Source: Anaeramoeba flamelloides (Eukaryota > Metamonada > Anaeramoebidae). Taken from it: a stretch of 64,000 nt of DNA. The translations under genes and the position numbers were made by a program. The notes under the pieces were generated by a model. That model was given only the letters and a program-made list of their open reading frames with translations. It was not told the origin of the DNA and did no database searches. The stretch is taken from NCBI GenBank assembly GCA_027625915.1, contig JANTQA010000063.1:2170001-2234000 (forward strand), in the 5' to 3' direction. Shown here in pieces: positions 10,465 to 22,985 of the stretch (the first letter of the stretch is position 1; the number at the start of each line of letters is the position of its first letter).

Positions 10465-12675
10465 ATAGGTTGAGTCTTCAAATATTAAAAGAATCTTAAT
10501 CATCAAAATGAAAAAATTTTTTTAGTATATTTAAATTTCCAAATTTGAATTTTAATTATAAAATGGGCGAAATTGATTTTTTTATATTATTTTTGTAAAG
10601 GTTTTTATATTGATATAAAAATGCCCTTTAAAGGTTAAACAATACTCACTTTAATTCTGTTTGGGGAAGTCCAATTTCAGATATCTTTATAGATTTGTGA
10701 ACATTATTAAGAATACTATTCAACAAATTTAAATTTACATAATTATTATAGATTCTTGCCAAGTTCATGAATTTTTATCTGAATCAATTTTTGAATTGAT
10801 GCATATTTTTTCAAAGTTGAATATAAGAATATGATACTACATATTTTTAAAAAAACATATTAAATGGGTTTATCTTAAGCATAATCATATGATCTGAAAA
10901 AACAAAAAAAAATTGTGCTTGAAGGGAAAGATTTGAGTTTTTTTTCAACCATTTTTTGATATTTAATTCCATTTTGATATAAGGAAACGATTTAAATAAT
11001 ATCTAAAAAAGTTCTTAAATATTATGTTCTTTAATTTTTTTCTTTTGTTTTTCTTTTGGTTTTTCTCTTTGTTTTTTCTTAGTTTTTTCTTTGTTTTTTC
11101 TTTGTTTTTTTTTTTTTTTTTGGATAATCTTTCGTCAGGATCACTTAATGAATAAATCAGAAATAGAGAAATAAAACAATCACAAAAAAAAATAAAAAAA
11201 AATGAATATTTCAATAATTGAATTTTTTTCTTTAATATGTAGTATCTTATTCTTATATCCAACCTTTAAAAAATATGGATCAGTACGAAATTTTGATTCA
11301 GATACAAATCTACAATAGTTTGAGAACAATTTTACAAATAAAATCAAGTTGAGAATTTTTTTGGGGTATTGTAATACTTATTGAATATATACAATTTTAG
11401 AAAGTACATCATGGAAGTTTTTCTTAATACCAAATTCTTCCACTAGGACTTGTTTTTAAAAGTTAACTTAGAGAATAAATAAAGTTTATATTCAAAATCA
11501 AAATTAAAAAAATAAAAATAAAAAACACAAAATAAACTCGTCTTCAAAGAATTTCCATCGATAATCACCTTGAATTTTCAGTTATATTATAAATAACCTG
11601 AATTTTTTTAATTTCAAATTTTATTATTGATATATATATTTAAAAAGTTGATTATGGTGATAATTAAGATATATATTGAAATTTTTTTTATCTTAAGAGA
11701 ACCAATATTAAAGAATTATATTCAATTTTACTATGAATAGTATATTGTCTCAAAATAGTGTTAAATCTCCAAAATTCGTTAAGCTACTTGAATCTTAACC
11801 TTCACACATAATTTTTTTTTTTTACTCATCACAGAATTATGCTTAGTTTACACTCGTTTAATCAAAAAAAAAAAAAAAAAAAAAAAAATGAATACAGGGC
11901 TGCTTATTCAACCTATTCAACTTTTTGGAAATATATATCAGGATTTAAATTTGATATCAATAAAATTTCATGGTGGTAGTCTTAGGAACACTCAAAAAAA
12001 TAATTATAATAGTTGGGAATTTGAAATATTGGAAAAAAATAAAAATTTTGATAAAAATTATATTAATTAGTGGTTCAATTTCAACTGTGAATACTTGTAA
12101 ATTGAAAAACAAAATTATATACTTTTACTTCAATCTGCATTTTTACATATAGAAATTTTCTTTTTGTTTCGAATTCTTCGTTTAGTTGATATATACCAAA
12201 ATATGAAATAAAAAATTGATTACCAAAAGATTTTATTTCAATAAATATTTCTTAAATCAACTGTTTTTCAAGTTATTTTATATTTTAACAACAAAAATTC
12301 TTTCTTATTCTTTATTCAAAATTGGTTTAAATAAAATCAGAAAATAGGAAACCGAAACAAAACATTTGAAGATTTTTTGAATTTATCAATCCTTTTTAAA
12401 CCTACATTTTTCATATTTTGGATTTTTCGAAAGATTAATTTTGAATAAAGGATAAATAGTAAACATTCACAAAATGTGATTGTTCCAACCTGGTATTGTT
12501 TTTCATTTTCTCTTTTAACCTTAATGACTCATTTTCATATGAAAAAAGTGAAATTATTCATAAAACCACTCTATGAGTTTGACAATCTTGGTAATATTTA
12601 TCTATTGAGAATTTCTCTTAAAAAAAAAAGAAAATTTTCACAATTTTACCTTTTTTAAAACCTACAAATTTTAGT
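10465..12675. other. Intergenic, nothing recognised
   Basis: AT-rich sequence. The minus-strand frame at 10963-11262 is mainly a lysine-rich translation of an A-rich (minus-strand) tract. The two overlapping + frames near 11.9-12.2 kb follow a poly(A) run and look like chance. Confidence 0.4.
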
Positions 12676-13390
12676 TTACAATTTTATAATTTCCTTTTCA
12701 AATCTTGAAAAAAAAAAAAAAAGAACAAACCGTTCTAAATATTTTTTCCAGTTAATTTTACAAGTTTGAAATGTTTTCCAATTTGTATTTGTACTTGAAA
12801 ATACCTTAAAGATATTTTTTATGAAAAAATTTCTTTCAGGAAATCTATTTGAAAAATTTGTTTTGATTTTTACTTTAAAATTACAGTGATCAAAAAAATG
12901 TGTTCTCAAAGACTATAATCAGTGTTTCAAAATATTATCCGTGTTTTTTTTTTTTTCTTGTCCCAAGGCAACACCCAATCTACTACCAAACAGTATACCT
13001 AAATTTAAATCAATTTTGAAAGTAAATCTCTGTATATTTTCTGTAAAATTGAAGTTAGGAAGGTAATTTGTTCATAATATTATTTTTTTGAAATTTTTTT
13101 GACTTTTTATGGATTTTTGATGATAAAAATTTTCCCTAAAAGTTTACTCTATTTTTTAGAGATAAATTTTCTAATTTGATCCTTCATTTTTAGAATTTAA
13201 TTTTAAATAATAGAAATTTAAGAAATCAGTATGGTAATTATTTAGGGTTTATAATTGGTTTCTTTGACTTTTAATGGTAGGTCTTCTATAACAAAAAAAA
13301 AAACAAGCTTTTTATTTAGAACATGGACTAAACTTTTATGCTATTGTATTTTGACAACAGTAAAATACTGAAATGTATTTAAATTATAAA
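12676..13390 (-). repeat. Repeat G, copy 1, with coding-like relic
   Basis: About 12880-13390 matches 40065-40560 in the same orientation, including GTGATCAAAAAAATGTG and TTTGATCCTTCATTTTTAGAAT. On the minus strand an open frame at 12676-12909 and similar fragments in the second copy have mixed, protein-like composition. I take it as a decayed gene of an unidentified mobile element or dispersed family. I do not recognise the product. Confidence 0.5.
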
Positions 13391-13399
13391 TAGGATAAA

Positions 13400-13540
13400 A
13401 TTTCCACTTACTTTTCCATATTTTTCTTTATTATTTAAGTTTTCAAAAGAAGTAAGTTTTGTGATTTGTGTCTCTATTTGAAAGAAGGAAATAAAAATAA
13501 AGTGAAAATTTTTCAACTTAGAAATTTAAATACCAGTAAT
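13400..13540 (-). repeat. Repeat H, inverted copy
   Basis: The block is similar in reverse complement to about 50300-50415. That H repeat also appears at about 15930-16085 and 59790-59935, where it ends in ATTCAAATACCAGTA-like sequence. Confidence 0.5.
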
Positions 13541-14402
13541 TAAAAAGAAAATAGATTTTGGTTTGTTAATTGAAATAAAAGAGTGGAAACAATGATTTTC
13601 GTTCAAGGACAAACCCTTTCTTTCAAAATAAGACTTTTTAAAATAAAACTTAAAAAAGTAAGTTTTCTTATCAAAACTTTCTAATTTTAACAATTCAAAA
13701 GATCATACTAACATTACGTATTTGACAATTGTCAAAGTGTTTATTATTTCCAAACAGCTTTTTCACTATAACTATATTAATAACCCATATATATACAATT
13801 GTATTCAGTATAGTAAACAAAAGAATTGATAGAAAAAACAAGATTAAATACAGTTTACCAATAATCCAAAAGAAAGCTTCCTAAGCAAGACAAACCAAAG
13901 TTAAAAAATTAAAAAGGAATGCAACATACCGAACACAGGCAGGACAAAATAATTTTCTGGTATCCCATCTCTTCAAATCCCACTTCTGAGCATATCTTAA
14001 TTTATAAATAGGCACCTAACATATATTTTTAAAACCACCCTGATACAAAAGAAGTGAGTATACAAGTGTTTATGAATTAGGAATTGCACTCACCAAGAAA
14101 TGAAACATTTGGGATTTTTCTCGTTTGTCTAATATTCAAACAATTTTAAAAATACACAAACACTTCCTTTGAACACACTTTCACTCGTAGATAAAAATTC
14201 CAATCTCTCAAGAAACAAATAAAAATCTTTACAATCAGTCTTAATTTTTTGAGTTTAATAAACAACAAATTAGAATAAAGTCATATTTTTTCAAAGTTTG
14301 TCAACAGGAAACTGTCTTTGATATAAAATAAATGTTATCTTACATTTTTTAAACATCCAAAATTGTTATTTTTTTTAAAAATAAAATAATTCTTTTAATC
14401 AA
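13541..14402. promoter_or_regulatory. Upstream region of CCT1
   Basis: The 860 bases before the CCT1 start have no gene. An unusually C/A-richer patch lies at about 13900-14120. No defined promoter motif could be assigned. Confidence 0.3.
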
Positions 14403-15297
14403 ATGAAATCCCAATTTGTTGCAGGAACTGCAATTATTGCAGGAGAAAGAGATAGTGGAATTCGTGTTCGACAAAACAATCTCCATGCTGTCATGGCTGT
14501 TGCTAATGTCATCAGATCGTCTTTAGGACCACAAGGTTTGGACAAATTACTTGTTGACGACATTGGTGAAGTTTTAATCACAAACGATGGCGCAACAATT
14601 CTTGACCAATTAGATGTCAAGCACCCTGCAGGTAAATTGATTATTCAATTGGCCGGTCTTCAAGACAGAGAAGTAGGAGATGGCACCACAAGTGTTGTGC
14701 TTATTGCCGCAGAGCTTTTAAAAGGCGCTTATGATCTTATTATCAAGGGTATCCATCCTACAAATATCATCACAGGATACAGAACAGCTGCAAAGCAAGC
14801 AGTCAAATTCATTAAGGAAAACCTTTCAAAGTCTGTAGAAGATCTTGGTAAAGAAGTTATTCTTAATTGTGCCAAAACTTCAATGAGCTCGAAGATTATT
14901 GGAATGTAATGATTTGGAATTGTTTTTTTCTTCTTCTTTATCTTGATCTTGTACTTTTGTTCTTAATTTTTCTTTTTTTAGAAACCCAAATCTTTAACCT
15001 TTTTATTTCTTCAAATTTTTTATTTTTTTTTGTGTTTTGACTTTGCTTTCTTTTCATTTACTAAAACGCTCGCATCTTTTAATGTCTTAATTTTAGGCAA
15101 TCTGACTTTTTTGCAGAAATGGTTGTTGAAGCAGTATCAGCAGTCAAAGTTGAAGGGAAAAAGGGAACCAAATATCCAATTAGCTCGGTAAATATTTTAA
15201 AAAGTCACGGTAAAAGTTTAAAAGAAAGTATTTTGCTAAACGGCTTTGCTCTTAATTGTACAAGAGCTTCACAAGGTAAAATTTTATCCATTTCTTG

Positions 15298-15329
<32 letters not shown>

Positions 15330-18300
15330 GAAAAAACAAAAAATTCGCTTTGCTTTTTTTTTTTTTTTTTTTTTTTAAATCGATCGGAGAAAATGGAAAA
15401 ATTGTTATCACAATTTTACAAAACCAAAAACTTTTCTAGGATATTACCCAAATAACAATTATTTTTTTTTAATTTTTTTTTTTTCTTCAAAAACAGTTCT
15501 TTTTATTTAAAAACATCAAGAATCTTTTTTCATTTTTTTTAAACCTCAAAAAATTTGACTTTTTGAAAATGAATGAAAAAACACCACAAGCTGGTGGTTT
15601 AAATTTTTTTTTAGAAAATCAAGCCATACATTCAAAATTAATTTGGCTTTGGTGTAATCTTTAATCCACAATTTGGTTATTACTTGAAATTCCAAAAAGA
15701 CCAAAAAGGAACTGTATGAATTTTCAAGGATTTTACACTTTTGAGCAAAACTTTTACAGTAGAACTTTCTTTTAAATTCAATTACAACAATATCAATACT
15801 CAAATAATAAACGAGAAAAAATTTTAACTATTGGTATTTGAAATTTAAATGGGTCAATATTTTCACTTGATTTTCTTTTTTTCAATTCTCTAATCTGACT
15901 TTCATTTCGGTTTTTTTAGCTGACCTAACATATACCAATACATTCAACAAAAAGTACCAAACAAATGAATAGAGAATTGTAAAATTTAATATACTTCTTT
16001 GAAAACTCTTGGTTGGAAAAGAAAAGAAAAAAAAAGCAATTAAAATTTTTTTACCATTTATTATTCAAATACCAGTAATATAAGACTTGTGAGAATTGAA
16101 CAACTTTTAAAATTTTTGACAAACAAATAATGTTCATTGCAAAACTTTGATTTTAAGCATTATCCAGAATCCTCTCTCACAACTAAAGTCAATTAATTTG
16201 GAGGAATATTGATTTTCAAAACCTTTAAAAATTACATTAACAATAACAGACAATGAATAAAATTCATATCTTTAACAAACAAATCTGATTTTAATCCCGA
16301 TTGCAAAACAAACTTTGATAACTACTGATCTCTAAAAATAATTGTTCTTTTGAATTCTTTTTTTTTAATGTTAGTCAAACTTTAAATTTTAGAATGGTTT
16401 TCTTATGTTTGTGCTTTATTGAATTTTTTTATAAATTGAAAGATCAAAAAAAAAAAAAAAGATAAAAAATGATTTCTTTTGTTTAAAGATCTCCTGAATT
16501 TAAATTAAAAAATGATGAGTAAAGTGGGTAAAAATTCTCATTTTTTATTTAAGGATTATTCATATTTAATGGCCTGTTGATATTACTTTTATGGTGAATA
16601 ATTTTAGCTATTTCCAAAAAAAGAGAGGGCAAATTTATTTTAAAATATATTTATTAAACTCAATCTTCAAAAAAGTATTTAAATATACAAAATCATCAAC
16701 TACCATTTATTGATTCTTGATAATAATTCAATTTGTTTGTTAGTATTGTATTACTTAAAAAATAAAAGATATTAAATTTTCTGATCTCGATTTTATCTGA
16801 TATTTTTTCGGAGTGAAAATTGTTGTTTATCATTTTCTTTTTGATTGAAAAAACCGTTTTCATAACTTGTTTAATCTCAACAAATCGGCAAACAGAATTG
16901 AAAACATATCTGTATTTGATTGTTTTAAAAATCATTTGTATCCTTTCCATATTTTCAGTTTTTTATTGAAATTGGACGTACATTGCTTTTCTCCAAAAAA
17001 AGTATCTTCTATTTTTTTTTTTTTTCATTTTTTGGAAAATATTTCATCTCACATATTTCGAAATAAATACCAAAGTCATTGATTCAATCAGTATTAATAT
17101 TAAACTTAATTTGCTATCGTCAATTTTCGAATACCTCCACTAACAAAGATGATTTTTATGAAATGTAAAAAAAAATGCACTTCTTTTTTGGAAATACCTT
17201 ATTTGTTAACTTAAAAGAATATTGAGTCAAAAGAGATCTTGATAAAATTTAAAATTTAGGTGTTTTTTTTGAAATTTTTGTTCGATAGTTTCAAATCATT
17301 TTTATTTTCCAAATTCGAAATCGAACTTGAATAGTTTCGAAAATCAAAATTTCAAGGCTGGTAGTTCTTTCCAAATTATTTTAAATCGCCAGATAGTTTA
17401 CTTCGAGTGGATCCAATAGACTTGAAAATAATTTGGATAGAAATTTAGCAATATCAAAAACAAAATAGATTAATAATTTCTAGTCTTTTTTTGTTTGGGA
17501 AATTCGTTAAAAAAGTTTTTTGGATCATGTATGATTTTTTCAACAAAATCCCAAAAATTGCATTTTTTTGAAATATTTTGACTTTCTTTTGATTGCCATT
17601 CTTTCAAATCATTTTTATTGGCTAAGGCATTCTATTTTAATCCATACAGAGCATAAAATATGAATAGATCTTAAGAATCAAGCAATCTCAAAAAATGCTC
17701 AAAATATTAAGAAATTTTTTTATTTTTTTTTTTTTTTATCAGAAAGGTACTAAAATCTTGGAAAAAAATTTTGTGCTTTAATCAAAAAAGAAGAAAAAAA
17801 TAGAAAACTTCAAGACTGATATATCACTAATTTTATTGAGAACTATTCCACTTATTTATTATTTTTTTTTTTTAAAAAGGTCAATTATAAAAAATAATTG
17901 ATATTTGTAAAAAATGTTGAGAACCTTTTTACTTTCCTTTGAGAGAAACAAAAGTTTATAGTCCTGAAAATAGATCAATTAAATTAAATCAACTATATTA
18001 TCGAGACTTTTGAAAACTTTTTTTCAAACTTTTTTTTTTTTTGAGACTAACTCTATTCAAATTAATTTAATATTCAAACACTTTTAATTCATTATTAAAT
18101 CTTTTTCTAATAAATTTATTTATTTATTTCAAAATTTTACTTTTTAATTTTTTTTATCTAAAAAAATTTTAAAGGAATGCCAAGAGCCGTTGAAAACGCA
18201 AAGGTTGTACTTCTTGATTTTAGTTTAAATAAACAAAAAATGGGATTATCAGTACATGTTCAAGTTGAGGATCCTGATGAATTAGAAAAAATTAGACAAA

Positions 18301-21300
18301 GGGAATCAGATATTCCTAAAGAAAGAATCGAAATGATGCTTAAAGCCGGTGCAAATGTAATTTTAACGACAGGAAGTATTGCAACTGAATGGTATATTTT
18401 TAGATTTTTATTTTTATTTTTTTTTTCCAATAAACAAGGATAAATTTGCAAATAAATTTTAATTTAATAATATTTAGAGAAATATTATGAATTTATTGGT
18501 ATTATGATACAAAATTGACATTTAAATAATTCTGATATAAAAGAGATCTTTTTTTTTACTTTGTATCATAAACTTTATTTTTTAATGAAAATTTTTATTC
18601 TTCAAAAATTTTTTTTTCTATTCAAAGAATTTAATTTTGTTAAAATACTAAATTCAAACAAAACTAAAAATAAATTTACATTTAACAACTCGAAATTTAA
18701 CAAAATTACTTGAAACATAATCAAATTCAAAAAAAAAAATAAATTAAAATTTAACAAACTTGAATGTACCAGAATAAATTCACAAACATATTCTATTTAA
18801 TTTTATAACTTTTAAATAACCAAAAATTTGTAATTGAAAACAAAAAAAATTAATATTATTTCAGTCAACAATACATTAATAATTTCTGCTTTCGTCTTTT
18901 TTCAATTAATTTTCATTTTGAAAAATTACATTCACATCAATCCATTTTCTTTATCTCTATTTTTTGTTTCATTACACAATAATAAAAAAAAAACATTTGA
19001 CAAAAAAAAATATTTCAAATTCTTTTCAATTTAATTTTAAAAAATTAATAAACATAAAATTATTTTGAAAAAATAATTTAATTTGAAAAAAGTACGAATT
19101 AGTAAAACTGTTTTAAAAAAGTGAAGACGAAAAGTTTTCAATAGTGTTACTCAAACTACTTAAAATGAGTTAATCAAATAGTTTGAGCAACACTTTTTAA
19201 ACCGATTTAGCCCACATTTTTTTAAAGCAGCTGTAGAAAAGAAAGAGTTTCCTAATTAAGGGACTTTCCAAATTATTAAAAAAAAAAACATCTCCCATTT
19301 TTAAAAATTTCTTTCCAAAAAAGTAGTGCAAATTTATTTTATAATCTCTTCATTAAACTCAATCCTAATAAAACTATTTAAAAATTCAAAATTGTTATTA
19401 ATCATTTATTGATTCTTAATAGTAATTCAATTTGTTTGTTGGTAATAAATTACATAAATAAAAGATATGAAAATTTCTGATCTTGATTTGATATGATATT
19501 TTTTAGGTGTGAAAATATTATTTTTTTTTTTTTTTTGATCGAAAAAATTGTTTTTAAAAGAACTTTAATCTTGATAAAATTTCTAATTTAAGAGAAAACA
19601 TAGAAATATATTTTATTGTCAAAAAAATCTTTTTTTTTTCTTTCTAATATTTCCAGTTTTTTATAGAAATTATCAGTATCTCGGTTTTTACCAAAAAAAG
19701 TGAGAATATTTTTTTTCCATTATTTTGGAAATATTTTAAAAAATATATTTTGTAATAAAGATTACAATAGGTGTCGATTCAATCAGTATTAATGTTTCAC
19801 TTAATTTAATATTACCAGTTCACGATCATAACCACACTAACAAAGAAAATTCTATGAAATGTAAAAAAAAAATGTCCTTCTTTTTTGGAAATACTTTATT
19901 ATTTTTTCAAAATTTTTTTTATTGGAATCTATCAATAACCAAAACTTGAAATCTTTTCAACAAAAAAATAAATTTTGATTTTATTATTTTCATTTGCATT
20001 TAATATAAAAATACATTTTTCATTTCTGTTTTTATTTTTCAAACAAAGGCTGAAATTAAAAATTAACTTCTTATAATTATTCTTCAACAAGATAACTTTA
20101 ATAAAGCTAAACTATAAATTGATAAAAAAAAAAAAAACTTTAAAGTAATTATAAACAAGCGTGACATCAAAGTTTTTAATAAAGTCATGAAAATAGGTCT
20201 ATATAATTGTATCAACTGTTTTTTAGATATTTTTGAAAACTTTTTTCTGTCACGCTTTTTAAAACTGAATTTTATCATACAGAAAATATTTATAAAAAAT
20301 TTTTTATTACTTGGATTGAAGGTATTTGGTGTCAAAAGCTGTACAAATAAAATTTCAAATAATTCCTGTTAAAGAAATTGCTTCTTATTTTAGCCTTCAT
20401 TGAAATCTAGTCTAAACTTTCTTTACTTTAAAAATGAAATTAATAAAAAAAATTGTAATCTTGTTCGCCTAGATATAACAAATCCAAGACAGCGCTTTTA
20501 TCAAATTAACCTAAATTTCCCGAATTCTTTTTGTATTTATAAACCACATTTATTTCAACAAAAAAATTAAATCAAAAAATTAAATCAAAAAATTAAATCA
20601 AAAACAAAATGTTAAATATTTATTTTTCTCTTTTTTAATTCATAAATATTAAATTTAATAGTTTGAAATATTTCGAAAGAGCTGGTGCAATTGGCGTTAG
20701 ACATTGTAATAGAAGCGATCTTGTTCAATTATCTAAAGCAACTGGTGCACCAATTCTGATTTCATTAGCTGATCTTGAAGGAGAAGAATCATTTGATGAA
20801 TCAATGCTTGGCACAGCCGACAGCGTTGTCCAAGAATTTGTTTCTGATCAAGAATTACTTGTGTTTAGAAAATGCAAAACATCCAAAAGCAGATCAATTA
20901 TTCTTCGTGGTCCAAATCGTTTTATGCTTGACGAAGTACACAGATCAATGCATGATGCCATCTGTGTTGTAAGCAAGACTTTAGAATCCAATTTTGTTGT
21001 ACCAGGAGCTGGTGCAGTGGAAACATCACTTTCAATTTATTTAGACAAATTTTCCAAAACGCTTGAATCGAAAGAACAACTTGCCATCGCTCAATTTGCT
21101 GAATCTCTTTTAGTTATCCCAAAAACTCTCGCAGTCAACGGTGCCTGTGATTCAATTGAATTAGTTTCAAATTTAAGAGCCTCTCATAATACTGCACAAA
21201 AAGAAAACAACAAAGAATTAATGTTTACAGGTTTAAATTTGGATAAACATAAAGTTAGAAATTCCCTTAAAGATGGCGTACTTGAACCATTAATTTCCAA

Positions 21301-21421
21301 AGTTAAAATGTTTAAATTTGCCACTGAAGCCGCTGTAACCATCTTGCGTATAGATGAAATGGTTAAACTTTACCCTGAACAACAACAAGAAGGCGAAGAA
21401 CAACAAGAAAGAATGATGTAA
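14403..21421 (+). CDS. CCT1: T-complex protein 1 subunit alpha (CCT1), four exons
   Basis: The gene encodes the alpha subunit of the cytosolic group II chaperonin TRiC/CCT, which folds actin, tubulin and other proteins in an ATP-driven double ring. The exons I derive are 14403-14905, 15097-15275, 18175-18391 and 20662-21421. Together they give 1659 nt, 552 residues plus stop, against 556 in human CCT1. All junctions are GT-AG and keep frame. The reading across each junction matches the family: [12 protein letters not shown] at junction 1, SQGMPR at junction 2 and [10 protein letters not shown] at junction 3. Nucleotide-binding and hydrolysis motifs are visible at residues 61-66 (NDGATI) and 92-97 (GDGTTS). 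Subunit identity rests on [10 protein letters not shown], the KERI region, LKYFxxAGA and a C-terminus ending in the [12 protein letters not shown] region. The N-terminus is about seven residues longer than in human. Introns 2 and 3 are exceptionally long (2899 and 2270 bp) and contain transposon insertions. Confidence 0.96.
14906..15096 (+). other. CCT1 intron 1 (191 bp)
   Basis: It starts GTAATG and ends TTTTAG. It is T-rich throughout and carries no repeat recognised in the window. Confidence 0.9.
15930..16085 (+). repeat. Repeat H
   Basis: About 150 bp, similar to 59790-59935 and 50300-50415. The shared features are AAGTACCAAACAAATGAATAGAGA near the start (first 20 bases best conserved) and TTATTATTCAAATACCAGTA at the end. 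Confidence 0.6.
16606..17199 (-). mobile_element. B element copy 2, in CCT1 intron 2
   Basis: It is about 594 bp and inverted relative to copy 1. The left end is GCTATTTCCAAAAAAAGAG and the right end is CTTCTTTTTTGGAAATACCT, followed by TA. The interior aligns with copies at 5393, 19307 and 36165, for example CCATTTATTGATTCTTGATA and GATTCAATCAGTATTAATAT. No gene is present; short open frames on both strands are shadows. Confidence 0.8.
19142..19194. repeat. Perfect-stem hairpin in CCT1 intron 3
   Basis: AGTGTTACTCAAACTA is followed 21 bases later by TAGTTTGAGCAACACT. These form a 16-bp stem with one mismatch. It may be the remnant of a small inverted-repeat element. Confidence 0.65.
19307..19896 (-). 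mobile_element. B element copy 3, in CCT1 intron 3
   Basis: It is about 590 bp, in the same orientation as copy 2 and more diverged at the left terminus (CTTTCCAAAAAAGTAGTGC). The right terminus is TTCTTTTTTGGAAATACTT, followed by TA. Internal blocks match copy 2 closely, including CATTTATTGATTCTTAATAG and GATTCAATCAGTATTAATGT. Confidence 0.75.
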
Positions 21422-21639
21422 TTATTTTTAAAATTTATGACCATGATCCAGAAATTTTATAGTATTATTACTTCTACCCAAAACAATTATTATTATTATT
21501 ATTATTAGAAAATTTATTTCTTGGTATAAATATTAATTATTATTTGAACTTTAATCTCTTTTCTTGACAATTTTTATTCAAACATACATTTACGAAAATA
21601 ATAATAGTATTTTTTTTTATATCATCTTTTTTTGAGAAA
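21422..21639. terminator. CCT1 3' flank
   Basis: A short 3' region after the CCT1 stop with a (TTA)n tract at about 21488-21507. A polyadenylation site cannot be placed with confidence. Confidence 0.3.
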
Positions 21640-22030
21640 TCTTATTTTTTTAAAAGTTATCTATCAAGTTCAACAATTTTAAAATTCACGTCATTTACTA
21701 ACCGCATAAATAGATATTACTATGTTATCAATAACAATATAAATAAATTTTGTCCTATATATTGAAAATATGAACATAAAGGGAATGATAGAAAATATTG
21801 ATCATTTTTTTTAGCTATGTTCTTCCTATGAAAAAAGATTGGTTAATATTTCTTAAATAAATTAAAAGAAATAAATATGAATGAATTCATTTTAAACAGA
21901 GACAGTTTGAAATTATTTTCATTAATTAATAATCGTGAAATCTATCATTTCACACTCTAATTTCTGGAAAGGTAATTTAAGTATAAGGGAAACCAGAGTG
22001 TAATTTACACTTTTTTAATAATAAAAAAAA
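21640..22030 (+). mobile_element. LINE 3' tail, copy L1 (decayed)
   Basis: It aligns along its length with the better-preserved tail at 57470-57840. It ends with the same palindrome, AGTGTAATTTACACT (21997-22011), followed by an A-rich tail. The coding part corresponds to the C-terminal CPxC...H/C zinc motif region of a non-LTR retrotransposon polyprotein. Here it has several stops and a replaced second cysteine codon. It is 5'-truncated. Confidence 0.75.
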
Positions 22031-22249
22031 ATAAAAATTTATAATTTTTTTTTTGATAATTAATTTGTATCAAATATTTCAGTTTTTTGAATTTTAAAAT
22101 GTCAGCCGAATAATCCTGATTTTGTTTTTGTTTTGAGAAATTCTTTTCGAAAAAAAAAATATCATTTAGATTGTCTCTGTTTTTCTATTAATTTCGAAAA
22201 GTTATAATTGCTTTAGAAAAAAAATTAAAAACTTTGAGCAAAATTATTC

Positions 22250-22985
22250 TGTTAAAGTATTTTTTAAATGGGTTACACAACAAGACAAGGAAAATTTTTT
22301 CAAAAAAAAATCTCTAAATTTTGTATTTTTGAAATATACTCATATAATAAATATTATTATATATAACAATTATCAAAAAGGTTTACAACGTTAATAGGTA
22401 TTAATAGCAATTGAAAAAAAAATGAAATTTTTCAGTAATATTTTTCACATTTTTAATTGTAAAATTTTTGAATTTTTTAATTTGGCTTAGTAGAGAGATA
22501 ATTTTCAAGTATTTTTTTTAATAGTCTAAAATGAAACATATTTTTCAATTATAAAATAGTACAAAATATTTCAATCAAAAGATATCGCTAAATTAAATTG
22601 AAATTCTTATTTTTTATCTGTTTTTGGAATATTCTTTATCATTTTATTTGTTTCCATGTTTGAGTTTTTATATACATTCCCAATTATTTTCTGCAAATTG
22701 TTTTAACATTTATTCTTTTTTCAATCTTAATGTTCAATCAAAAATTAATTCATTTCAACTTTTATCATTAAAAAAATACCCCAAAAATAGGTGTTTTTTT
22801 CAAAAGTCAGTGTTTTTGAAAAATGGGGTATTAGGATTTTTATGAGTTTAATAGCTATCCTTTTTTTATTAGATAAAATTATGATAACTTTGAAAAAATA
22901 ATTTATAAAAGAAGTATAACTGAAATCCAATGTATAGTTTTGGCTAACTTTAATTTTCAGTGTTTAAATTTTCCCTGTGGGAAAT
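22250..22985 (+). repeat. Repeat C, copy 2 (lacks the B insertion)
   Basis: The reverse complement of this stretch aligns with 4250-4510 and about 5040-6060. At the point where copy 1 carries the B element, this copy has uninterrupted sequence with one TA (about 22350). Short frames here on both strands are repeat-derived. Confidence 0.65.

Larger units (their letters stand above)
15276..18174 (+). other. CCT1 intron 2 (2899 bp, transposon-expanded)
   Basis: It starts GTAAAA and ends TTTAAAG. It contains two long poly(T) tracts (from about 15298 and 15354), an H repeat (about 15930-16085), the full B element at 16606-17199 and a block at about 17640-18010 that resembles 31640-31870 (repeat J). 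Open frames inside it are chance or repeat-derived. Confidence 0.9.
18392..20661 (+). other. CCT1 intron 3 (2270 bp, transposon-expanded)
   Basis: It starts GTATAT and ends AATAG. It holds a hairpin at 19142-19194, the B element at 19307-19896, and a tandem array of AAATTAAATCAAAA-type units at about 20560-20602. No exon is needed inside it, because the flanking exons join in frame. Confidence 0.9.

Noticed and set aside
10963-11262. Minus-strand lysine-rich frame of 99 codons
   Set aside because: Half of it is a poly-lysine-like translation of an A-rich tract on the minus strand. No homology was recognised.
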